In this document: positions 48,712 to 57,093 of the stretch, one piece after another
How the letters are laid out: each line of letters opens with the position of its first letter
Position numbering within the stretch: the first letter of the stretch is position 1
Source of the DNA: Sphingomonas sp. CROZ-RG-20F-R02-07
GTDB lineage: Bacteria; Pseudomonadota; Alphaproteobacteria; Sphingomonadales; Sphingomonadaceae
Assembly (NCBI RefSeq): GCF_022662335.1
Contig: NZ_JAKNQJ010000006.1
Coordinates: 155,940-219,939 of the forward strand
Length of the DNA stretch: 64,000 bases
Reading direction: 5' to 3'
Translations under genes and position numbers: made by a program
Notes under the pieces: model-generated
The model's input: the letters and a program-made list of their open reading frames with translations, nothing else
Told to the model about the DNA's origin: nothing
Database searches by the model: none

Positions 48712-48881
48712 CCCGGCGCCTTACCGCGCGGACGCAGGCTTTCCAACGGGTTGCGGGCGGTTGGGAGGCGATCGGGTGCTTGCGGAGGTGCTGTTCGTGG
48801 CAAGCGTTTACGTCATGATCGGTCATACCGGTTGCGCGTCGGCTTGCCCGCAATCTACCGATTGTTCAGCTGCTGGTGCGC

Positions 48882-49343
48882 TTAAGAGACGGAGAGCATG
48901 CGGATCTCACCCTCGCGCTGCCATCCCTTTGATGTGCGAATATAGCGAGCCTCTAATTCTCCGCCGCAGAGGCCAGTGCACGAATAGGCGAAATGAACGA
49001 CGGCGCTTTGAGCGTCGCTACTAATCTGTGGAACTCCGACAGAATAGATGAAGGCTTCTCGGACATGTTGGCCGGGAATAGGCGCGTGCACCGCTGCTCG
49101 CGATCGCGCATCGTCGTCTGCAATGGGATAGCCTTTGGGGATTTCGCCTTTGAGCCTAGGGCAAATCGTCAGCAGATTAGGGCGACTTGTGTCGGGAGCG
49201 ACGTAGTAGGAATCAAATCCTTTGTTGCCGTTGATGCTTAGCAGATCGCGCAGGGCCATGCTCCCAATTTCGCAGACGACTGTTAGCTCTGCCGAGCTTG
49301 GAGAGGCGGCTGTCATCATGAGGCCGACTACTAAAGCAATCAT
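48882..49343 (-). CDS. Hypothetical exported protein in a low-GC patch
   Basis: A 153-residue protein I do not recognise. The signal peptide (IALVVGLMMTAASPSSA) is cut before ELTVVCEIG. The mature part has four cysteines (VVCEIGS, TICPRLK and YSCTGLCGG) and the segments DSYYVAPDTSRPNLL and VHFAYS. The ATG at 49343 has GGGAG seven bases upstream. Base composition here is close to 50-55% GC, clearly below the window average, and codon use is mixed, so recent acquisition is likely. It is flanked by 170- and 128-base non-coding stretches with nothing recognisable. Confidence 0.7.
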   Translation of the reverse strand: MIALVVGLMMTAASPSSAELTVVCEIGSMALRDLLSINGNKGFDSYYVAPDTSRPNLLTICPRLKGEIPKGYPIADDDARSRAAVHAPIPGQHVREAFIYSVGVPQISSDAQSAVVHFAYSCTGLCGGELEARYIRTSKGWQREGEIRMLSVS

Positions 49344-49471
49344 CTGCCGTCTCCCGGCTACATCGTTGAGGCAAATGCACGGCGGCAATCGTAGCCCGTC
49401 AACGTCTGCCTTGATCGAACCTCGCCTACAAGCAGCCCTTCCGCTCCCCACTCTGGCTCCACCTCGGGCCT

Positions 49472-50404
49472 TCAGGCGATCCTTTCATCCCCATAGATCG
49501 CCACCACCGCCTCACCGCCCGCCGAGCGCATCCCGCGATTCATCCCCGGCGTGACGAACGCCCAGTGCGCCGGCCCCGCACCGCCGACGACGATCGCGCC
49601 GCCGGTGCCGCCGAGCGACTCGACCTCCGCGAGCACGGCGCGCGTCGCTTCCGCCGCATCCTGCCCGGCCAGGCGGACGCGGGCGTCGATCTCGTGGCCG
49701 ACGCCCACCCGCAGGAACGATTCGCCCGAGCCGGTGCACGACACCGCGACCGAGCGATCGTCCGCCCAGGTGCCCGCGCCGATGATCGGCGAATCGCCGA
49801 TCCGGCCCCAGCGCTTGCCGGTCACGCCGCCGGTGGAGGTCGCCGCCGCCAGATGCCCCGCCCCGTCGCGCGCGACCGCGCCGACGGTGCCGTATTTCAT
49901 GCCCGCGTCGAAACCGTCGCCGCCATCCGCCATCAGTTCGGCATATTGGCGGCGGCGCTCGTCCGTCTCGAACCAGCCGGGCGCGGCGCGCTCCAGCCCC
50001 TGCGAATCGCCGAAGGAATCGGCGGCGGGGCCGGCGAGCAGCACGTGGCGGCCCTCCGCCATCACGCGCCGGGCCAGCGCTACCGGGCTGCGCGTGGCGG
50101 TGACGCCCGCCACCGCGCCGGCGCCGCGCGTGCGGCCGTCCATGATCGCGGCGTCGAGTTCGATCCCGCCGTCATGCGTGAACACCGCCCCGCGGCCGGC
50201 GTTGAAATGCGGATCGTCCTCCAGCACGCGCACCGCCGCTTCGACCGCGTCCAGCGCGGTGCCGCCGGTATCGAGCACCGCCGCGCCCGCGGCAAGCGCC
50301 GCGGTCAGCCCGGCGCGCGCGCCGGCGTCCTGTTCGCGGGTGAGCGTGCTTCGCGTCAGGCGGCCCGCCCCGCCGTGCACCGCGATCGTCCATGGGTTCG
50401 TCAT
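49472..50404 (-). CDS. iaaA: Isoaspartyl peptidase / plant-type L-asparaginase
   Basis: A 310-residue Ntn-hydrolase that self-cleaves into two chains. [14 protein letters not shown] opens the protein, and the nucleophile Thr lies in [12 protein letters not shown], where cleavage would expose it. [28 protein letters not shown] carries the substrate-loop signature (first part [10 protein letters not shown]). It removes isoaspartyl residues from peptides and can hydrolyse asparagine. The gene is divergent from ispG. Confidence 0.92.
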   Translation of the reverse strand: MTNPWTIAVHGGAGRLTRSTLTREQDAGARAGLTAALAAGAAVLDTGGTALDAVEAAVRVLEDDPHFNAGRGAVFTHDGGIELDAAIMDGRTRGAGAVAGVTATRSPVALARRVMAEGRHVLLAGPAADSFGDSQGLERAAPGWFETDERRRQYAELMADGGDGFDAGMKYGTVGAVARDGAGHLAAATSTGGVTGKRWGRIGDSPIIGAGTWADDRSVAVSCTGSGESFLRVGVGHEIDARVRLAGQDAAEATRAVLAEVESLGGTGGAIVVGGAGPAHWAFVTPGMNRGMRSAGGEAVVAIYGDERIA

Positions 50405-50480
50405 GGCGCGCCGCATAGCCCGATCGCGCGCGCATCGCCACGGGCTTCCGGTCGGACGCGCGACGCGGTATATGGGCCCC

Positions 50481-51605
50481 ATGTCCATTCGTCCCTGGCG
50501 CGACATCGTCCGCCGCAAGAGCCGCCAGATCATGGTCGGGAACGTCCCCGTCGGCGGCGACGCGCCCGTCACCGTGCAGACGATGACCAACACGCCGACC
50601 AGCGATCCCGTCGCCACGATCAACCAGATCCGGCGCTGCGAGGAGGCGGGTGCCGACATCATCCGGGTGAGCTGCCCCGATGTGGAGAGCACCGCCGCGC
50701 TGAAGCAGATCGTGCGCGCCGCGCGCGTGCCGATCGTGGCGGACATCCATTTCCATTATCGCCGCGCGTTGGAGGCGGCGGATGCGGGGGCGGCGTGCCT
50801 GCGGATCAACCCCGGCAACATCGGCTCGGCCGCGCGCGTCAAGGAAGTGGTGGATGCGGCCAAGGCGAATGGCTGCGCGATCCGGATCGGCGTGAACGGC
50901 GGCAGCCTGGAGCGGCACCTGCTCGAGAAATATGGCGAGCCGTGCCCCGATGCGCTGGTCGAGAGCGCGCTCGATCACATCAAATTGCTGCAGGATCACG
51001 ACTTCCACGAGTTCAAGGTGGCGGTGAAGGCGTCCGACCTGTTCCTCGCGGTGGCGGCGTATCAGCAGCTCGCCGAGCAGGTCGATTGCCCGCTGCACCT
51101 GGGCATCACCGAAGCGGGCGGGTTCGTCGGCGGCACGGTGAAGTCGGCGATCGGGATGGGCAGCCTGCTCTGGTACGGCATCGGCGACACCATCCGCGTG
51201 TCGCTCTCGGCCGAGCCCGAGGAGGAGATCCGCGTCGGCTTCGAGATCCTGAAGGCGCTCGGCATCCGCAACCGCGGCGTGCGCGTGGTGTCGTGCCCGA
51301 GCTGCGCGCGTCAGGGCTTCGACGTGATCCGCACCGTGCAGGCGCTGGAGGAGCGGTTGCAGCATATCCGCACGCCGATGTCGCTGTCGGTGCTCGGCTG
51401 CGTGGTGAACGGGCCCGGCGAGGCGCGCGAAACCGATATCGGCATCACCGGCGGCGGCAATGGCCGCCACATGGTGTATCTGTCGGGCGTGACCGACCAT
51501 CATGTGCAGGACGAGGGCATGATCGAGCACATCGTCCGCCTGGTGGAGGCCAAGGCGGCCGAGATCGACGCGGTCGATCAGGCGGTGCCGGTGGCGGCGG
51601 AATAG
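50481..51605 (+). CDS. ispG: 4-Hydroxy-3-methylbut-2-enyl diphosphate synthase IspG
   Basis: The 4Fe-4S enzyme of the penultimate step of the non-mevalonate isoprenoid pathway. The 374-residue protein has [34 protein letters not shown] and the C-terminal cluster motif ([13 protein letters not shown] then [21 protein letters not shown], shown in part). The ATG at 50481 is preferred; an ATG nine bases upstream is in frame. Confidence 0.96.
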   Translation: MSIRPWRDIVRRKSRQIMVGNVPVGGDAPVTVQTMTNTPTSDPVATINQIRRCEEAGADIIRVSCPDVESTAALKQIVRAARVPIVADIHFHYRRALEAADAGAACLRINPGNIGSAARVKEVVDAAKANGCAIRIGVNGGSLERHLLEKYGEPCPDALVESALDHIKLLQDHDFHEFKVAVKASDLFLAVAAYQQLAEQVDCPLHLGITEAGGFVGGTVKSAIGMGSLLWYGIGDTIRVSLSAEPEEEIRVGFEILKALGIRNRGVRVVSCPSCARQGFDVIRTVQALEERLQHIRTPMSLSVLGCVVNGPGEARETDIGITGGGNGRHMVYLSGVTDHHVQDEGMIEHIVRLVEAKAAEIDAVDQAVPVAAE

Positions 51606-51635
51606 CGCCGCGCGGAGCGTTCGGGGAGGATCGGG

Positions 51636-51881
51636 ATGACCTATCATGCCAAGGTGATCGCCGGCGGCAAGATCGTCATGCCGTCCGAGCTGCTGCAGGA
51701 ATTCGGCATCAAGGATGGCGATTCGCTGATCGTCGAGCGCGACGATCAGGGTGGGCTGTCCCTCCGGACGTTCGAGCAGGCGTTGCGGGAGAGCCAGCGG
51801 CGCGCACGTGCGGTCTTCGGCGCGGATTATACGGTCGATCAGTTCATCGCGGAAAAGCGCGCCGATTGGGGAGAGGCGTGA
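51636..51881 (+). CDS. AbrB/MazE-type antitoxin
   Basis: An 81-residue protein with an AbrB/SpoVT-type swapped-hairpin DNA-binding domain (AKVIAGGKIVMPSELLQEFG, GDSLIVERDDQGGL) and a C-terminal tail (FGADYTVDQFIAEKRADWGE) of the kind that wraps a VapC toxin. GGAGGATCGGG precedes the ATG. The stop overlaps the GTG of a PIN-domain toxin (GTGA), but that toxin has a premature stop, so this gene now stands as an unpaired antitoxin. Confidence 0.9.
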   Translation: MTYHAKVIAGGKIVMPSELLQEFGIKDGDSLIVERDDQGGLSLRTFEQALRESQRRARAVFGADYTVDQFIAEKRADWGEA

Positions 51882-52264
51882 GCGATATCATCGATGCGGC
51901 TGCGCTGATGGCGTTGCTGCTCGATGAACCCGGCGCGGATAGGGTGGCGTCGATCCTTCGCGGCGGCGTGATGTAGACGGTGAACATCTCGGAATGTTGT
52001 TCGCGCGCCGTGGAGCGTGGTGCGACCGCCGACGCGGTGCTCGCGATGATCGCGGGCTACGATCTCGAGATCGTCGATTGCGGCCTCGAACAGGCAACCG
52101 AAGCGGCGCGCCTGCGCGAACCGACGCGCGCGGCGGGCGCGTCGCTGGGCGATGGGATGTGTCTGGCGCTGGCCAAGCTGCGCGGAGGCACGATCTATAC
52201 CGCGGACCGTCGGATGGGCGCGCTCGACGGCAAGCTCGGCATCGCCATCCGCCTGATCCGGTGA
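51878..52264 (+). pseudogene. VapC-type PIN toxin, broken by an internal TAG
   Basis: The frame reads VSDIIDAAALMALLLDEPGA with the first catalytic Asp, reaches GGVM, then TAG at 51974-51976 (codon 33), and continues in the same frame TVNISECCSRAVERG to the full end with LGDGMCLALAKLRGGTIYTADRR, which holds the remaining PIN acidic residues. One base change (TAG from TCG, serine, or similar) is enough to explain it. A GTG at 51980 could restart translation of 94 residues, but that product would lack the first catalytic acid. Its stop overlaps the next GTG. Confidence 0.85.
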
Positions 52265-53154
52265 GCGGCCGCCGCCATTCCGTCCCCGCCGTCATGGCGG
52301 CGGCCGTCGGGATCGCGATCTATTCGGGCATGGATTCGATCATGAAGGGGCTGTCGATCCAGAGCGGCGCGTACAGCGCGGTGCTGTGGCGCTCGGTCGC
52401 GGGGACGGCGATCGCGGGATCGGTGTTCGTCGCGCGCCAGCGGCCCTGGCCGGCGGGGCTGGCGCTGCGGTTGCACGGCGCGCGCGGGCTGGCGTCGGGG
52501 CTGTCGGTGCTGTTCTTCTTCTGGGGCCTGGCGCGGGTGCCGATGGCGCAGAGCGTGGCGCTCACCTTTCTGGCGCCGCTGATCGCGCTGTATCTGGCCG
52601 CGGCGTTGCTCGGCGAAACGGTGCCGCGCAGCGCCGTCGCGGGGTCGCTGGTCGCCACGCTGGGCGTGCTGGCGATCGCGGGCGGCGCGGTGCAGGCGCG
52701 TGCCTCGACCGGGTCGGTGCTGGGCATGATCGCGATCGTCGTCGCGTCGATCCTCTATGCGTACAGCCTGATCCTGCTGCGGCGGCAGGCGCAGCTCGCC
52801 GATCCGCTGGAGGTGACGCTGTTCACCAGCGTGGCGACCACCGCGCTGCTGCTGCTGGGCAGCGCGTGGTTCGCCGCGATGCCCGCCTGGCCGCAGACGC
52901 CGGCGATCCTCGCGGCGGCGTTCCTCGGCACGATCTCGTCGCTGCTGATGGCCTGGGCCTATGCGCGCGGCGAGACGCAGCGGCTGGCGCCGATCGAATA
53001 TAGCGCCTTTCTGTGGGCGGCGGTCCTCGGCTGGCGCGTCTTCGGCGAGCGCGTATCGCCCTGGACGATGGCGGGCGCCGTGCTCATCGTCGCGGGATGT
53101 GCCATCGCGGTGCGGCGGCCGATCCCGGCCGCGCAGACAGAGGCTTCCGCATGA
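52261..53154 (+). CDS. EamA/DMT-family transporter
   Basis: A 297-residue drug/metabolite-type permease with ten expected helices in two EamA halves. VAVGIAIYSGMDSIMKGLSI-like AIYSGMDSIMKGL opens the first half and GMIAIVVASILYAYSLILL the second. Its substrate is unknown. The GTG start overlaps the broken toxin gene stop, and the stop overlaps the GNAT start (ATGA). Confidence 0.88.
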   Translation: MSGRRHSVPAVMAAAVGIAIYSGMDSIMKGLSIQSGAYSAVLWRSVAGTAIAGSVFVARQRPWPAGLALRLHGARGLASGLSVLFFFWGLARVPMAQSVALTFLAPLIALYLAAALLGETVPRSAVAGSLVATLGVLAIAGGAVQARASTGSVLGMIAIVVASILYAYSLILLRRQAQLADPLEVTLFTSVATTALLLLGSAWFAAMPAWPQTPAILAAAFLGTISSLLMAWAYARGETQRLAPIEYSAFLWAAVLGWRVFGERVSPWTMAGAVLIVAGCAIAVRRPIPAAQTEASA

Positions 53155-53621
53155 TCCGCAATGCCGTTCCCGGCGACGTGCCCACCATCCTGCGCTTCGT
53201 GCGCGAACTCGCGGTGTTCGAACGCGAGCCCGATGCGGTGGAGGCGACCGAGGCGATGCTGGCCGACGCGCTGTTCGGGCCCGTGCCCGCCGCGGAAGCG
53301 GTGATCGCGGAAATGGACGGCGATCCGGTGGGCTTTGCGCTCTTCTTCCACAATTTCTCGACGTGGAAGGGACGGCGCGGCCTGTATCTGGAGGATCTCT
53401 ACGTCACGCCCGCGGCGCGGGGGCGGGGCGTGGGCGAAGCGCTGCTGCGGCATCTGGCGGCGACCGCGGTGGCGCGGGGTTGCGCGCGATTCGAATGGTC
53501 GGTGCTCGACTGGAACGAGGCCGCGGTGCGCTTCTACCGCAAGCTGGGTGCGGTGGGGCAGGCGGAATGGACCGTGCAGCGCGTCGACGGCGACGCGCTG
53601 CTGGCCCTGGCCCGCGGGTAG
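53151..53621 (+). CDS. GNAT-family N-acetyltransferase
   Basis: A 156-residue acetyltransferase. LYLEDLYVTPAARGRGVGEA holds the acetyl-CoA binding R/Q-x-x-G-x-G/A signature, and FEWSVLDWNEAAVRFYRKLGA is the family C-terminal region. The FHNFSTWKGRRGLYLEDLYV stretch resembles spermidine/spermine or diamine acetyltransferases (SAT-like), so a polyamine acceptor is plausible but unproven. Confidence 0.87.
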   Translation: MIRNAVPGDVPTILRFVRELAVFEREPDAVEATEAMLADALFGPVPAAEAVIAEMDGDPVGFALFFHNFSTWKGRRGLYLEDLYVTPAARGRGVGEALLRHLAATAVARGCARFEWSVLDWNEAAVRFYRKLGAVGQAEWTVQRVDGDALLALARG

Positions 53622-53654
53622 CGCAGGGTGAGGCTGGTTTGATCCAGCCTCCCA

Positions 53655-53726
53655 CCCCGTTCGTGCCGAGTTTGTCGAAGCACCCCTTGCTCGACCCGCC
53701 CTTCGACAAGCTCATGGCGAACGGGG
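53655..53726. repeat. Imperfect intergenic palindrome
   Basis: Arm 53655-53680 (CCCCGTTCGTGCCGAGTTTG...) is the near-complement of arm 53701-53726 (22 of 26 positions) around a 20-base spacer. It lies between the GNAT stop and the ppa stop. Short repeats of this TTCGACAAGCTC type are, to my knowledge, frequent in sphingomonad intergenic regions; only one copy is seen here. It could also act as a terminator. Confidence 0.8.
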
Positions 53727-53758
53727 CAAAATAACGCCATCAAGCGCAGCGGGCGAGA

Positions 53759-54340
53759 TCAGGCCCGCCCGGCGACCTCGTCGGCATCGGCGGGCTCTTC
53801 ACCCTTGGCCTTTTCCGCCTCGTAGCGCGCGATCGCCTCGATCGTGATCTGCTTGGCCTCTTCGGCATCGCCCCATTTGCCGACGCGGACCCACTTCTTC
53901 TTTTCCAGATCCTTATAGTGGGTGAAGAAATGCTCGATCTGCTCGAACACGATCTCGGGCACGTCGCCGCGGCCACCGACGTTCGAATAATAGGGGAAGA
54001 CCGAGTCGACGGGTACGCAGACGAGCTTCTCGTCGCCGCCGGCCTCGTCCTCGAGGTTCAGCACCGCGATCGGGCGGGCGCGGACGACGCAGCCCGGGAT
54101 GAAGGGCGAGCGCGAGATCACCAGCGCGTCGAGCGGATCGCCGTCGGGCGACAGCGTGTGCGGCACGAAGCCGTAATTGGCGGGATAGCGCATCGGCGTG
54201 TGCAGGATGCGATCGACGAACAGCGCGCCCGACGCCTTGTCGAATTCATACTTCACCGGCTCGCCGCCGGTCGGCACCTCGATGATGACGTTCAAGTCTT
54301 CCGGCGGGTTCTTGCCCGTCGGGATCAGGTCGATACGCAT
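53759..54340 (-). CDS. ppa: Inorganic pyrophosphatase
   Basis: A family I soluble pyrophosphatase (193 residues). NVIIEVPTGGEPVKYEFDK, MRYPANYGFVPHTLSPDGDPLDALV (catalytic acids in DGDPLDALV) and VWRVGKWGDAEEAKQI-type KWVRVGKWGD are diagnostic. It removes pyrophosphate from biosynthesis. It follows the M61 peptidase by 70 bases, which contain a GGCCGCGC/GCGCGGCC hairpin without a T-run. Confidence 0.96.
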   Translation of the reverse strand: MRIDLIPTGKNPPEDLNVIIEVPTGGEPVKYEFDKASGALFVDRILHTPMRYPANYGFVPHTLSPDGDPLDALVISRSPFIPGCVVRARPIAVLNLEDEAGGDEKLVCVPVDSVFPYYSNVGGRGDVPEIVFEQIEHFFTHYKDLEKKKWVRVGKWGDAEEAKQITIEAIARYEAEKAKGEEPADADEVAGRA

Positions 54341-54410
54341 GGCAAATCCTTTGCAAGCAGACGGGATGGCCGCGCTTTCGGCGCGGCCCCGTGAAAAAGC
54401 AACATGGATG

Positions 54411-56321
54411 TCAGCGCGGCGCCAGCAGCCGGTCGAGCCCGGTCTCGCCCGTGCCGGTCTTCACCAGATGCGGATAACGCGGGCCGCCATGATAGTCGAT
54501 CGCCACGGTGCGCACGCGGTCGTCGGCCTTGATCGTCAGGCGGATCGGCTCCTTGCTGCCCTTGGCCGCCACGATCGCGTCGCGCAGCCGATCGGGCGAG
54601 AAGGCGCCGTCGCCCACCGCCAGGATCGTACCGCCGGTGTCCAGCCCTGCCTTGAACGCGGGGCTGGCCCAGATCACGCTCGTCAGATTGCCGTCCTTGT
54701 CCGCCGCGAGCCCAGCCGAATCGAGCGCGTCGACCCCGCCGCGCTCCGCCTTCTTGGTCGCGGGCGAAGGCTCGGGCGTGTAGCCGAGCGTATAGCCGTT
54801 GGCGGCGAAGCCGGCGGTGGGGGCGGGCTTGCCCGTCTCGGTCAGGCGCTGGCGGAGAAAGCCCGCCCAATCATAGGGCTGCACGCCGTTCAGCGTCGCG
54901 ACCACGTCGTCGAAATTATAGGTCAGCTCGCCCCAATCGCCGTCGCGCACGCCGAAAAAGGCGCGGGCGAAATCGTCGATCGACTTGGTGCCGCCCGACA
55001 TGGCGCGGAGCATGGAATCGACCTCCATCCACACCATCGCGCCCTCGACATAATAATCCTCCGATCGCTGATAGCTGACCCAGCCCTTGGGCCGGCGCTG
55101 CGAGATGATCGGATCGTTGGTGGTGTCGATCAGCGGCCGCCACTGGCGCGCGGGCGCGCGGTCGTAGCTGGCGATCGCCTGCGCCAGCATGTCGAGCATC
55201 TCCTCCTTGGTGGCGAGGCCCGATCGCGCCTGGAGCACATAGCCCCAGAACTGCGTCTGCCCCTCATATACCCACAGCAGCGAATCGCGCATCGGCACGT
55301 CGAAATTGGGCGTCCACAGATCCGCGCCGCGGCGGAACTTGCCGTCCCAGCTATGCGTGTATTCGTGCGGCAGCAGGTTGCGCGCGGCGACATTGTCCTT
55401 CCACTCGGTGAAGAAGCCTGCCTTCGTCCCGTCTTCCGAACTGCGATGATGTTCGAGGCCGATGCCGCCGATCCGGTCCGAGATCGAGAAGAGGAAGTGG
55501 TAATTGTCGTAATGCTGCGCGCCGAACAGCTTCACCGCCTGATCGACCAGCCGTTTGTGCGCATCGATCTGCTCGGGCGTGGCGACCAGCTGGCCGGGAC
55601 TGTCGGCGAAGGTGTCGAGCGTGACGCGCGGCGAGAGCGCGAACGCCTTGTAATAGCGCCCGGCCAGCGTCGGCGAATCGACGAGGATCTCGTAGTTCGT
55701 CGTCTGATAGGCATAGTTGGACCCGGTGTTGCGCGAGGGCAGGCCGGCCGCCGCGGTGAAGCCCGCCGGATACTTCACGGTGGCGGTGATCGGGATCTGG
55801 CGGGTGAAATAGCCCGCCGGATAGAGGCTCACCGAATTCCACTGCACGCGCAGGATATCGGGCGTCATGACGATCGGACCCTGGTCGGGCTTGGTCGCCG
55901 ACAGGAACTGAAGGTCGATGTCGAGCCGTTTCGCGCCCTGCGGCACGTCGATATGGAAGGCGAAGACGTCGACCGGATCGCGCGTCCAGGCCAGTTCCCG
56001 GCCGCCGCTGCGGATGTGCAGCCCCGCCAGCTTGTCGATCTGGCCCGAGGGCGAATGGTTGCCCGGCAGCCATTTGGGATAGAGCAGCACCATCGGCCCG
56101 GCCTTCGCCACCGGGATCGTCTCGTGTGCGCTGATGATGCCCTGATCGGTGTTGGTGGCATCCACGTCCAGCGTCAGCGTGCCGGGATAGGGCACGTCCT
56201 GCGGCGCGGGGATGGTGTCGGCATAGGGCACGGGCTGCGGCGCGCTGTTGCCCGCGGGCACCTGTGCCGCGGCGATGGCGGAGGAGGCGAGCAAGGCGGC
56301 AAGCGTCAGCGTTCGGATCAT
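54411..56321 (-). CDS. M61-family metallopeptidase with PDZ domain
   Basis: A 636-residue secreted protein of the glycyl-aminopeptidase M61 family. Signal peptide (IRTLTLAALLASSAIAAA) is followed by an N-terminal beta domain with LLYPKWLPGNHSPSG, the zinc site LLPHEYTHSWDGKF (HExxH), a downstream WVYEGQTQFWG glutamate, and a C-terminal PDZ domain (SVIWASPAFKAGLDTGGTIL). It probably trims peptides in the periplasm. The start at ATG 56321 is fixed by the signal peptide. Confidence 0.92.
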   Translation of the reverse strand: MIRTLTLAALLASSAIAAAQVPAGNSAPQPVPYADTIPAPQDVPYPGTLTLDVDATNTDQGIISAHETIPVAKAGPMVLLYPKWLPGNHSPSGQIDKLAGLHIRSGGRELAWTRDPVDVFAFHIDVPQGAKRLDIDLQFLSATKPDQGPIVMTPDILRVQWNSVSLYPAGYFTRQIPITATVKYPAGFTAAAGLPSRNTGSNYAYQTTNYEILVDSPTLAGRYYKAFALSPRVTLDTFADSPGQLVATPEQIDAHKRLVDQAVKLFGAQHYDNYHFLFSISDRIGGIGLEHHRSSEDGTKAGFFTEWKDNVAARNLLPHEYTHSWDGKFRRGADLWTPNFDVPMRDSLLWVYEGQTQFWGYVLQARSGLATKEEMLDMLAQAIASYDRAPARQWRPLIDTTNDPIISQRRPKGWVSYQRSEDYYVEGAMVWMEVDSMLRAMSGGTKSIDDFARAFFGVRDGDWGELTYNFDDVVATLNGVQPYDWAGFLRQRLTETGKPAPTAGFAANGYTLGYTPEPSPATKKAERGGVDALDSAGLAADKDGNLTSVIWASPAFKAGLDTGGTILAVGDGAFSPDRLRDAIVAAKGSKEPIRLTIKADDRVRTVAIDYHGGPRYPHLVKTGTGETGLDRLLAPR

Positions 56322-56386
56322 GGACGGCCCTCGAATTCGGATGAAGGCGGTGGTGTAACCGTGCGAAAGGTCAGCCGTCCAGTCCC

Positions 56387-57043
56387 TTAGCTGCCGCCGC
56401 CCAGCACGTTGATGGTGAAGGCCAGCACCCCCAGATTGAAGACGAACGCGGCGAGGCACTGGCCGATCACGATGCGGCGCATCCGTTCGGACGAGATCTC
56501 GACGTCCGACGTCTGGAACGTCATGCCGAGCGTGAAGCTGAAATAGACGAAGTCCCAATAGGTCGGCTCCTTCGTCTTCGGGAATTCCAGCCCGCCATCG
56601 TCGCCGCCATCGTCGCCGTCGTCATTGTAGAACAGGTGCGCATAATGGAGCGCGTAGAGGATGTTGGAGAACAGCCACGCGATCACCAGCGTGGCGAGCA
56701 CCAGGACGAGCGCGAGCGCGTCGTTCTTGCCCTTCAGCTCGCCGTGCACCGCGACGAGGATGACGATCAGCGTCACGAAGCTGAAGCCCAGCAGTACCGC
56801 GCGGTTGGCGTCGTTCGCGCGGGTGGCGGCGCGGATGCCCTCGGGCGTGGCGCCGTGCAGCAGCGGCCAGCACGACAGCAGGAACACGAAGCCCGCCACG
56901 TCGAACGCCGCCATCGTCGCCCGCCCCCATTGGAGCAGCGGCACCCCGATCGCGAGCCCGATCGCGAACAGCAGGACGAACAGGATGAAGCGGGGCGGTG
57001 CCACGCGGTTGCCAAGGCCCCACCAGGGTTCGTTTTTCGCCAT
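56387..57043 (-). CDS. DUF1345 membrane protein
   Basis: A 218-residue inner-membrane protein with about six hydrophobic segments and the DUF1345 signature EPTYWDFVYFSFTLGMTFQTSDVEIS (read here as YWDFVYFSFTLGMTFQTSD). An acidic, glycine-rich stretch (YNDDGDDGGDDGG) precedes it, which is unusual in composition. Function is unknown. It is divergent from hisS, with about 50 bases between starts. Confidence 0.85.
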   Translation of the reverse strand: MAKNEPWWGLGNRVAPPRFILFVLLFAIGLAIGVPLLQWGRATMAAFDVAGFVFLLSCWPLLHGATPEGIRAATRANDANRAVLLGFSFVTLIVILVAVHGELKGKNDALALVLVLATLVIAWLFSNILYALHYAHLFYNDDGDDGGDDGGLEFPKTKEPTYWDFVYFSFTLGMTFQTSDVEISSERMRRIVIGQCLAAFVFNLGVLAFTINVLGGGS

Positions 57044-57093
57044 GGGGAGAGTGCTAGCGCTTGCGCGCCGCCTCGCCTAGATACCCCCGCCAC

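Noticed and set aside
51974..51976. TAG in the PIN toxin as a programmed recoding site (selenocysteine or pyrrolysine)
   Set aside because: Neither recoding system is suggested: TAG is not a selenocysteine codon, and pyrrolysine machinery is not expected in this group. A simple nonsense change is the plainest reading.
54368..54388. Hairpin between the M61 peptidase and ppa as a terminator
   Set aside because: The T-rich run on the minus strand precedes the stem instead of following it, so it lacks the intrinsic-terminator form.
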